DNA of 41,587 nt from Opitutaceae bacterium UBA2377 (GTDB lineage: Bacteria; Verrucomicrobiota; Verrucomicrobiia; Opitutales; Opitutaceae): NCBI GenBank assembly GCA_002344205.1, contig DDSZ01000032.1:39945-81531 (forward strand), read 5' to 3'. This document shows positions 34,623 through 41,587 of this stretch, in pieces. Positions within the stretch are counted from its first letter, which is position 1; the number at the start of each line of letters is the position of its first letter. The position numbers and the translations under genes were made by a program. The notes under the pieces are model-generated. The model was not told the DNA's origin. It did not search any database and saw only the letters and a program-made list of their open reading frames with translations.

Positions 34623-35447
34623 ATGAAAGTGCGCATCCTTGGCCTGTTGCTGGTTTGGGCAGGTTTCGCTTTTGGCTCCGGGTTGCCGCTGGAGACGGTC
34701 GTCACCCATGCGACCAAGCTTGAGATTGTGCGGGACGGACGGGTGAGCGGCAGCATCGGGCTCTCGGCCGGAGTCAAGGTGGACGTTATCGCGCTTGAGG
34801 GGGATAATCTGCAGGTGCGCTACCGGTCGCTCAGCGGCCGCGTGCCGGTTGCCCACACCGGGCTGGCGGCGCTGGCGGGCGCTATGAACGAGCGGCCCGC
34901 GGCTCCCGCGCTCGCGGCGCCGGCAGAAATCAAGCCGCCACGCGCGCCGGCGGCCGGACCGTCGGTAATGGCCCGGCGGCTGGGCGGCAAGCTCGTGCGG
35001 CTGGAGCGCGGCTCCCTGCAGGCGCACCCCGCCGAGCGGCTGCAGGAAGTGAAGTTTTACGCCCTGTATTTTTCCGCGGCTTGGTGTGGTCCTTGCCGGC
35101 AGTTTACGCCGCGGTTGGTGGAGGCTTACGCGAAACTGCGGACGGAGTTTCCTGAATTCGAGGTGGTTTTCGTGAGTGCCGACCAATCACCGGCAGACAT
35201 GCAGAAATACATGAGCCACGACCGCATGGCGTGGCCCGCCCTGCGCCATGAGGCGATGCGGCAGTCGGCCGAGATCATGCGCTACGCCGGCGACGGGATT
35301 CCGTGCCTGGTGTTGGTGGACGAGGCCGGCCGTGTGCTGTCCGACAGCTACCGCGGCGGCAACTACGTCGGCCCGCAGGCGGTGCTGCAGGACACGCAGC
35401 GCATCCTGCGGCAGTATCGCGAGCGGAACCCGCGGCCGCAATCGTGA
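34623..35447 (+). CDS. Exported tryparedoxin/nucleoredoxin-like thioredoxin-fold protein
   Basis: 274 residues with a signal peptide (MKVRILGLLLVWAGFAFGSG). Residues about 25-80 look like an SH3-like fold (LSAGVKVDVIALEGDNLQVRY), followed by a Pro/Ala linker. The thioredoxin domain starts near 145: YFSAAWCGPCRQFTPRLVEAY with redox pair Cys155 and Cys158, then VVFVSADQSPADMQKYM and the cis-proline loop GIPCLVLVD. The wording of these blocks is that of the nucleoredoxin/tryparedoxin branch rather than TlpA. It diverges from the cyclophilin gene with 104 bases between starts. Confidence 0.88.
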   Translation: MKVRILGLLLVWAGFAFGSGLPLETVVTHATKLEIVRDGRVSGSIGLSAGVKVDVIALEGDNLQVRYRSLSGRVPVAHTGLAALAGAMNERPAAPALAAPAEIKPPRAPAAGPSVMARRLGGKLVRLERGSLQAHPAERLQEVKFYALYFSAAWCGPCRQFTPRLVEAYAKLRTEFPEFEVVFVSADQSPADMQKYMSHDRMAWPALRHEAMRQSAEIMRYAGDGIPCLVLVDEAGRVLSDSYRGGNYVGPQAVLQDTQRILRQYRERNPRPQS

Positions 35448-35540
35448 GGGCGCCTTCCTGCCGGCAACAAATATCTGAGCTATCGGGTGGATTGCCGACC
35501 CCGTTGTTTCAGCAGTTGGTGGAAGGACTGCCTCCTGCAG

Positions 35541-36293
35541 TTACGGGATTTGCAGTTGCATGCCAATGCGCAGGCTGCGTTCGTCGGCGAGCAGGGTGCG
35601 GTTGGCGGCGAAAATTTCGGGCCAGCGCTGGCCGTCGCGGTAGTATTGCCGGGCGATACCACTTAGGGTTTCGCCCTCGGCCACGGTGTGGATCACGCGC
35701 TCCGGCGTCCGCAGATCAACCGGGGCCGCCGGCGGTGGCGCAGCGGGAACCGGGCGGGCGGGCACTACAGTCACGCTGCCGGGCGGGGGTGAGGCGACGG
35801 CCATGCGGGTGCGCAATTGCGAATGCTCGGCGATGATGGCCTGCAACTGGTCCTGGGTCTGGCGGAGTTGGGTGCGCAGGGTTTCCACGAGCCGGGCGGT
35901 GGCTTCGGAGGCGGTGAGCTGCTCGGACAGGGCGGCGGCGTTGGTCGTGGCGCCGGCGAGCTGGGATTTGAGCAAGTCCCGCTCGGCCGTGAGGGAGGCG
36001 GCGAGCTGCCTGAGCTGATCATTTTCCTCCTGCAGCAGTTGGTAGCTGCGCAGGGCGGTGGCGAGCCTGACACCCGCGGAGACATCATCGGAAGCGCCGG
36101 CCAAGGTTTCGTAGGGCGGCGGCTCGGCGGTGCTGGCGCGGGCTGCGGCCAGTTGCCGCCGCAGCGAGGAGTTTTCCGCATCAAGTTCCGTCTGCACCTG
36201 CAACGGCACATGGCGGCCGAAATGCACGTAACCGCAGCCGGACAGCATAAGTCCGGAGAAAACCAGCAGCAGGATGGCGAAAGAGCGGATCAT
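35541..36293 (-). CDS. LysM lipoprotein with coiled coil
   Basis: 250 residues. The signal ends in MLSGC, a lipobox with Cys20, so it is probably anchored in the outer or inner membrane. A coiled coil (about 38-165) follows, then a Pro/Ala linker and a C-terminal LysM domain (about 200-250: HTVAEGETLSGIARQYYRDGQRWPEIFAANR). LysM binds peptidoglycan. From about residue 78 to the end it is a paralogue of the last 200 residues of the giant protein encoded 18 bases upstream on the same strand. Confidence 0.85.
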   Translation of the reverse strand: MIRSFAILLLVFSGLMLSGCGYVHFGRHVPLQVQTELDAENSSLRRQLAAARASTAEPPPYETLAGASDDVSAGVRLATALRSYQLLQEENDQLRQLAASLTAERDLLKSQLAGATTNAAALSEQLTASEATARLVETLRTQLRQTQDQLQAIIAEHSQLRTRMAVASPPPGSVTVVPARPVPAAPPPAAPVDLRTPERVIHTVAEGETLSGIARQYYRDGQRWPEIFAANRTLLADERSLRIGMQLQIP

Positions 36294-36311
36294 CTGCCGG
36301 GAGGCCGGGCT

Positions 36312-39300
36312 TCAGGGAATGCGGATCCGCTGGCCCACGGCGAGGCTGCGCTCATCCGCAAGCTGGCCGCGGTTGGCTTCGAGGATTTCCGGCCAACGCT
36401 GGGCATTGCCGAGATACTGCCGCGCGATCCGGGAGAGCGTGTCGCCTGCCACCACGGTATGGAACCGAGGCTCCGCGGCGGCGACGGGAGCGGGGGTCGG
36501 CTGGGGCGCCGCCGTGACGGCCGGCACCGTGCCCGGACGCGTGGGCACGGCCAGCACCGTGCCGGGCTGGGGCGAGACGATGGCCACCCGCGTGCGCAAC
36601 TGCGCGTTTTCCGCGCTGAGCGCGGCGAGTTGATCCTGCATCTGGCGCACTTGGTTGCGCAGGATGTCGGCATCCGATGCGGTGGCGGAGATGCTCGTCA
36701 ACTGGGAGGCGAGCGTGGTATTCAGGTTGCCGGCGCTGGCGAGCTGGCCCTCAAGCGCGGCTTTATCGGCGGCCAGCCGGTCGGCCGCAGCTTTGGTCCG
36801 GTCGTTTTCGTCCTGCAGCAGGCGATAGCTGCGCAGGGCGGTGGCCAACTGGTCTTCAAGCGCGGCGAGGCGGCCCGCGTCCACGGCAACTTCCGGCACG
36901 ACCGGGGCCGCGGCCGCAGCCAAGGCCGCGAGCTGACCTTGCAACGCGGTGCGTTCGTCGGCCAGCCGGCGGACGTTTTCCTCCGCCGTGGCGAGGCCGG
37001 ACTGCAGGCGTTCGTTTTCCCGCTGCAATTGGGTGAAGCCGGTGAGGGCGGTGGCCAGCCGGGTGTTTGTGCTCTCCAGCTCCTGTCGCAGGGAAGTGGT
37101 GGCCGAGGTGTCGCGTGAGCTGCGGTCGAGATCCCGGCGGACTTCGGCGAGCTGGCGGTTAAGATCGGTCTCGCGGGCGGAGGCTTGTTCCAAACGGCCC
37201 GCCAAGGCGCTGCGTTCGCGTTCAAGCCGCTGCAAGTTTTCGGCGGCTTCGGCGGTCTGCCGGCGGGAACGCTCGTCGGCGCTGCGCGCAGCGGAAAGCT
37301 CCGCGGTGAGCCGTTCGATGGTCTGATCCTTGGCCGCGAGTTGGCGGCGGGCATTTTCGGCCGGGGCGGCAGTGGCGGCCGGCCGGGCGGCGAGGCGCTG
37401 CTCCAGCGTGGCATTGGCGGAAGTGAGCTCGGCGATCCGGCCTTCCAGCTCGGTCAGCGCCGTCCGGGTGCGGTCAAGCGATTCCTGGGTTTCCTCCAGC
37501 GCGCGACCGCGACGGGAAGCCGTGTCCTCCAGCTCCTGGTTTTGCCGTGCGAGTTCGCGCCCGGCAGCGAGGGTGTCGGCCAGTTGCTGCCGGAGGTCAC
37601 CCAAGTCGGCGGGAGAAGTTTTGGCGACGGCCACGCGCAGGGTGGCCAGTTCGGCGGCGCTTTCGGCCAGAGCCTGCTCGGCAGTGGTCCGGGCGGCGGC
37701 CGTGGCGGCAAGATTAGCACGCAGGGTTTCGTTTTCCTGGCGGGCGGTGTTGAGCGCTGCCATCATGGCCTCCTGCTGCTCGGCGAGCTGGCTCAACCGG
37801 CTCTCAACCACGGCGGGATCGACGGCACCTTCAATACGGGTGACCAGCGTGGTGTTCTCGGCGAGGGCCCGCTCCAGATTGGATTGCAGGAGCAGGTTTT
37901 CGTCGCGCAAGGCGGCCACCGCGCCGGCTTCGGCGCCGCGGGATTCACCGAGCCGATCCCGCTCGGCGGACAGGGCGGCATTGGCGGCGGTCAATTCGCT
38001 GATCTTGGCCGACAGGCCGGAGGCTTGGGCGAGAGTTTCTTCGTTCTTGGCCTGGGCGGCCTGCAGCTCGACCGCGAGGCGATCCGCCAACTGCCGGTCG
38101 GCGCCGGCGGTCGAGGCGGCGCCTTGCAGGCGGGCATGCTCCTCGATGATGGCGGCCAACTCGCCGCGGACTTCGACCAGGGTCTGTTGGGTCTCGGCCA
38201 AGCCATGGGCGCGCCGGTCCGCGAGTTGTTCAAGCTCCCGGTTGCGGTTTTGCGCGACGGCAAGCTGGCGGTCCAGCTCGGTGGCGTGATTTGTCAGTTG
38301 ATTGATGCGCGCAGTCAGCGCGGCGGTTTCGCCATCCGTGCCGCCGGCCGCGGCCAAGCGAGCGTTGAGCGTGGCGGCGCCGGCTTCGGCGGAGGCGAGG
38401 GCGACACCCAGTTCGGTGACCTGTTCGCGCAGGGCGGAAAGATTTTCTTCGGCTGACGTGCGGGCGGCCAAGAGGTCATCGCGCTCTGCGATGATAGCGG
38501 CCAGCTTGGCTTCATACGAGGCGGCGGCGATTTTGGCCGTGCTCAGTTCCGCGGCGAGCCGCTCAAGTTCGCTGCGATCGGCGGTGCCCGCGGAAAGTGC
38601 GCTGGCGAGGCGATTTCGCTCTGTGGTGAGTTCCTGCAGCGTCTGTTCGGTCTGTGTGAGCGAATGGCGGGTTTCGGTTAACTCCTGATCACGGGCGGCG
38701 CCGGCGGCCTCCAGTTCTTGGATGCGCTTGGCCAGGCCAGCGGCATCACCTTGGGCGGTCGCGGCGGTGGTGCGCAGCGCGGCAAGCTCCGCTCCGAGGC
38801 GATCACGTTCTGCGGCCAAAACGCCTTGTTCGTTGCGGGCGGTTTCGGCGGCGGCGGTGAGGCGGGTCAGATCGGCTTCATGCGTGGCGATCTGGGCGGC
38901 GAGACGGTCGCGCTCCGCGGTGAGCGCGGCGATGGACTGGTTGCGCGCATCCAGGGCGCGGCCCGCTTGGGCGGCTTCATCCTTGGCGGCGGCGAGGGCG
39001 GCATTGGATACAGCTTTCGCGGCGGAGGCTTTCTTGGCCGCGGCGAGTTGCTCGGTCAGGCCGGCGTTTTCCTCGGTGAGCCGGCTGACGCGCGTGTTGA
39101 TGGCGGCCAGTTCGCGCCGGGATTTTTCTGCTTCCGCGCGCACGGTGGCGATTGCGGTGCGGTCCGCCGTGGCCGTTTCATGATCGGCCTGCAGGCGGGC
39201 ATGGTTTTCGCGGAGGGCGGTGAAGGCGGTCGCGGCCTCGGCGAGCTTGCGGTTGAGCTCGGCTTCGCGGGCGGCGGAGCCGGCGATGTTGGCCGCGAGA

Positions 39301-40793
39301 GAATCGCGTTCGGCGCTGACGCGTTGGAGCGCATCGGTCCGGTCCGCGAGTTCGCGGCGGGCTACGGCAATTGCGGTTTCGGCGGCGGCGAGCGCGGTGG
39401 CGGTGGAGGCGGCCTCGGCGGCGGTGGTTTGGCTGCCGGCGAGCTGTTGGGTCAGCGCGGCGTTGGCGGCGGTAAGCGTCGTGACGCGTTCGTTGAGGGC
39501 GGAGGCTTCATCAAAGGCGGCCTTGAGCTCGGCCCGCAGGGTGGCGAGTGCGGATAACTCCGTCCGGGTGGCGGCGAGTGCTTGTTGCGCCTGAAGCAGT
39601 TCTTGCCGGCGTTGCTCGGCGAGCGCGGACAATTTTTCGCCGTCGGTGCGCAGTTGCCGGATGGTCTCGCTTTCGTCGGCGGTGGCTTGGCTGGCGACGG
39701 CCTTGAGCGACTCGGCTTCCTGCCAGGCGGTGGCGAGTTCGGCGCTCAACTGGCGTTTGTCGGCGTTAAGAGCGGCGACCTGGTCGCGCAGGGCGACGGC
39801 CTCGGCCAGCCGGCGGGTCAGCTCGTCTTCACGGCCGGCCGCTTCGCGGGCGGTGACGGCAAGTTGGTTGCGTTCGGCGGTGAGGCGTTCGAGTGCTTGG
39901 TTGCGGGCCGCCAGTTCGCGCCGGATGGTTTCCGCTTCCGTGCGGGCGGAGTTCAGATCATTGGCCAAGGCCGAAGAGTCGGTGGCGGCGGCGCGGGCGG
40001 CGGCCAGCTGCTGGGCAAGTGCGGCTTGGCTGGCGGTGAGTTGGGCGACCTGTTGATTGAGAGCGCCGGCTTCGCGACGGGCGGTTTCGGCGGCGGTGCG
40101 GATTTCCGCGAGCTCGGTCAACTGGCTGCGGGCTTGGGCGAGAGCCTGTTGGGTTTCGGCCAGGGCACGACCGCGCTGACCGGCGAGGGCCTCGAGTTCC
40201 TCGTTGCGCTGGACCAAAGCGGCGGAGACTTCCGGCGCTGCTGCCGGCGAGGCGGCATCGGCGCGCGGGTCCAGCACGATCGTGCGGGCCGAGGGCACGC
40301 TGCCGGAGGTATCCTCGCCGGGGAGTTCGGCCGCAGGCTGAGGTGCGGGTGCGGGAGGCACGAGGCTGATTGAGGGGTCGTTGGACGAAGGAAGGACGGC
40401 TGCATTCGGAGCAGGAGCCACGGCACCGGGGCTGGTGATGGTCCGGGTGACGCCGGGAGCGGGAAAGCGGCTGCGCATGGTGGCCAAGAGGCGGTTGCCT
40501 TCGGCCAACTGATCCGGGGTCATTTCACCCAAGATGGTGCGCAAGACCCGGCCGGTTGCGCCCCGCTCCTCGGCGAGCGTGAGCCAGACAAAAGCCTCGG
40601 GGAGATTGGCCGGAGTGTCGCGGCCGGTCGCCAGCGCAAGGCCGAGATTGTATTGGGCGATGGCATTGCCGCGCTCGGCCTTGGTGCGCAGGGATATGAT
40701 TTCCGGGGAGTCGGCGGCGACCAACGGTCCGCCCAACAAGCCGCAGGACAAGGCGAGAACAAGGGCGCGGTGGCGGAGGGGCATGGACGGCAT
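36312..40793 (-). CDS. Giant exported coiled-coil protein with Sel1-like repeat and C-terminal LysM
   Basis: 1493 residues from ATG 40793; a nearby ATG at 40784 is equally possible. A signal peptide (RALVLALSCGLLGGPLVAA) is followed by a Sel1-like repeat (AERGNAIAQYNLGLALATG), a Pro/Ala linker and about 1,150 residues of uninterrupted Ala/Glu/Leu/Arg-rich coiled coil. The C-terminus is a LysM domain (HTVVAGDTLSRIARQYLGNAQRWPEILEANR). Fully stretched, the rod could span well over 100 nm, so it may form a filament or a tether on peptidoglycan. Internal modules recur, such as RGRALAETQQAL. Function unknown. Confidence 0.8.
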   Translation of the reverse strand: MPSMPLRHRALVLALSCGLLGGPLVAADSPEIISLRTKAERGNAIAQYNLGLALATGRDTPANLPEAFVWLTLAEERGATGRVLRTILGEMTPDQLAEGNRLLATMRSRFPAPGVTRTITSPGAVAPAPNAAVLPSSNDPSISLVPPAPAPQPAAELPGEDTSGSVPSARTIVLDPRADAASPAAAPEVSAALVQRNEELEALAGQRGRALAETQQALAQARSQLTELAEIRTAAETARREAGALNQQVAQLTASQAALAQQLAAARAAATDSSALANDLNSARTEAETIRRELAARNQALERLTAERNQLAVTAREAAGREDELTRRLAEAVALRDQVAALNADKRQLSAELATAWQEAESLKAVASQATADESETIRQLRTDGEKLSALAEQRRQELLQAQQALAATRTELSALATLRAELKAAFDEASALNERVTTLTAANAALTQQLAGSQTTAAEAASTATALAAAETAIAVARRELADRTDALQRVSAERDSLAANIAGSAAREAELNRKLAEAATAFTALRENHARLQADHETATADRTAIATVRAEAEKSRRELAAINTRVSRLTEENAGLTEQLAAAKKASAAKAVSNAALAAAKDEAAQAGRALDARNQSIAALTAERDRLAAQIATHEADLTRLTAAAETARNEQGVLAAERDRLGAELAALRTTAATAQGDAAGLAKRIQELEAAGAARDQELTETRHSLTQTEQTLQELTTERNRLASALSAGTADRSELERLAAELSTAKIAAASYEAKLAAIIAERDDLLAARTSAEENLSALREQVTELGVALASAEAGAATLNARLAAAGGTDGETAALTARINQLTNHATELDRQLAVAQNRNRELEQLADRRAHGLAETQQTLVEVRGELAAIIEEHARLQGAASTAGADRQLADRLAVELQAAQAKNEETLAQASGLSAKISELTAANAALSAERDRLGESRGAEAGAVAALRDENLLLQSNLERALAENTTLVTRIEGAVDPAVVESRLSQLAEQQEAMMAALNTARQENETLRANLAATAAARTTAEQALAESAAELATLRVAVAKTSPADLGDLRQQLADTLAAGRELARQNQELEDTASRRGRALEETQESLDRTRTALTELEGRIAELTSANATLEQRLAARPAATAAPAENARRQLAAKDQTIERLTAELSAARSADERSRRQTAEAAENLQRLERERSALAGRLEQASARETDLNRQLAEVRRDLDRSSRDTSATTSLRQELESTNTRLATALTGFTQLQRENERLQSGLATAEENVRRLADERTALQGQLAALAAAAAPVVPEVAVDAGRLAALEDQLATALRSYRLLQDENDRTKAAADRLAADKAALEGQLASAGNLNTTLASQLTSISATASDADILRNQVRQMQDQLAALSAENAQLRTRVAIVSPQPGTVLAVPTRPGTVPAVTAAPQPTPAPVAAAEPRFHTVVAGDTLSRIARQYLGNAQRWPEILEANRGQLADERSLAVGQRIRIP

Positions 40794-40872
40794 CGGCGAG
40801 ACAGTGGAGGATTCCCGGTCCGGACTCAATCTGAACTATGGTCGGCAGGGGGTTTGACGGTGCTTTGACGGC

Positions 40873-40890
40873 GGGGAGGAAACCCTCCCC
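40873..40890. terminator. Hairpin after glpK, no U-tract
   Basis: GGGGAGG (40873-40879) pairs with CCTCCCC (40884-40890) around AAAC, four bases after the glpK stop on the minus strand. No T-run follows on that strand. It may still pause or protect the glpK transcript. Confidence 0.4.
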
Positions 40891-40894
40891 GGAT

Positions 40895-41587
40895 TCAGGA
40901 TTTGGCCCGGGTGACGGCTTCTTGCCAGGCGGCATGCACCCGGCGCATGGCGGCGGCGGGGGCGCGGGGGCGGAAAGTGTGGTCCGCGGACCAGAGCCGG
41001 GCGATTTCGGCGCGGTCCTGCCAGAAACCCACCGCCAAGCCCGCAAGATAGGCGGCGCCGAGTGCGGTGGTCTCGACGGTGCGGGGGCGCACGACCGGAA
41101 CCCGCAGCAGATCGGCTTGGCACTGCATGAGGCCGTCATTGACGGTGGCGCCGCCGTCCACGCGGAGCTCGCGCAGGCGCAACCCCGCATCGGCCTGCAT
41201 GGCGCCGATGAGGTCGGCGGATTGAAAGGCGATGCTTTCCAAGGCGGCGCGGGCCACATGGCCGGCGTTGGCGCCGCGGGTCAGCCCGGTGATGAGACCG
41301 CGGGCCGCGGGGTCCCAGTGTGGCGCGCCGAGGCCGGTGAAGGCGGGCACGAGGAAGACGCCGCCGTTGTCCGGCACGGTGGCGGCGAGCTTTTCAATGT
41401 CGGCGGAACGTGCGATCAGGCCGAGGCCGTCGCGCAACCATTGCACCACGGCGCCGCCGATGAAGACGGAGCCTTCGAGGGCGTATTCGGTCTGGCCGCC
41501 GATGCGCCAGGCCACGGTGGTGAGCAGGTTGTTTTTGGAGCGCACGGGCCGCGCACCGGTATGCAGCAGCAAAAAACAGCCGGTGCC
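40895..41587 (-). CDS. glpK: Glycerol kinase, 5' part outside the window
   Basis: The last 230 residues are present; the frame runs to the window edge without a start. It begins in [11 protein letters not shown] and continues [26 protein letters not shown] and [20 protein letters not shown], all characteristic of the FGGY carbohydrate kinase Glp[22 protein letters not shown] is the C-terminal nucleotide-binding signature, and [16 protein letters not shown] follows. The enzyme phosphorylates glycerol with ATP to sn-glycerol 3-phosphate. No other glp gene is in view. Confidence 0.95.
   Translation of the reverse strand, partial: GTGCFLLLHTGARPVRSKNNLLTTVAWRIGGQTEYALEGSVFIGGAVVQWLRDGLGLIARSADIEKLAATVPDNGGVFLVPAFTGLGAPHWDPAARGLITGLTRGANAGHVARAALESIAFQSADLIGAMQADAGLRLRELRVDGGATVNDGLMQCQADLLRVPVVRPRTVETTALGAAYLAGLAVGFWQDRAEIARLWSADHTFRPRAPAAAMRRVHAAWQEAVTRAKS

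Noticed and set aside
35448..35540. ACTGC-CTCCT-GCAGT hairpin between convergent genes
   Set aside because: The stem is only five pairs without a T-run; too weak to call a terminator.

Overview
The window is dense, GC-rich bacterial DNA with short gaps; no stretch over 300 bases lacks a gene. Few genes have a clear Shine-Dalgarno sequence, several start with GTG, and many neighbours overlap by 1 to 17 bases. Together with a PPi-type phosphofructokinase and many small hairpin repeats between genes, this suggests a member of the Verrucomicrobiota, probably close to Opitutaceae. That placement is from memory of such genomes, not from a search. I saw no tRNA, rRNA, CRISPR array, insertion sequence or prophage.

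Layout. 1-1940: the 3' end of a phytanoyl-CoA dioxygenase-like gene, a methyltransferase, and a small antitoxin/RelE-like toxin pair. 2039-10244 (minus strand), in transcription order: radical SAM enzyme, HAD hydrolase, SRAP protein, LptF/LptG permease, holA, ppnP, purB and a PPi-dependent phosphofructokinase closed by a strong terminator. 10501-13910 (plus): fdhD, a TPR protein, a rhomboid-like membrane protein with a cysteine-rich tail, and prmB. 13949-19227: an ArsR regulator divergent from a coupled operon of DUF2892 protein, RND adaptor, RND pump and rhodanese. 19240-24675 (minus): metX-metW, then rpmH-rnpA-yidD-yidC-yebC. 24825-32764: a secreted clan CD (legumain-like) peptidase candidate, gamma-glutamyltransferase, a Y-family DNA polymerase, a phosphoesterase, a YgjP-type metallopeptidase and a GH20 hexosaminidase. 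32823-41587: an FKBP and a cyclophilin isomerase, a tryparedoxin-like protein, two paralogous LysM coiled-coil proteins (one near 1,490 residues) and the C-terminal part of glycerol kinase.

How the genes fit together. The rpmH-rnpA-yidD-yidC block is the classical ribosome and membrane-insertion cluster, here without dnaA. metX and metW form the methionine entry step. The ArsR/DUF2892/RND/rhodanese locus looks like one regulated export and sulfur-handling unit, with an operator centred between the two divergent starts. The stretch from 32.8 to 40.8 kb is rich in exported folding and envelope proteins.

The most unusual signals are the ArsR-RND-rhodanese unit, the catalytically degenerate rhomboid-like protein of low GC, the LysM coiled-coil paralogue pair, and at least five different inverted-repeat elements, one inside the coding end of yidD and one supplying the stop codon of yidC.
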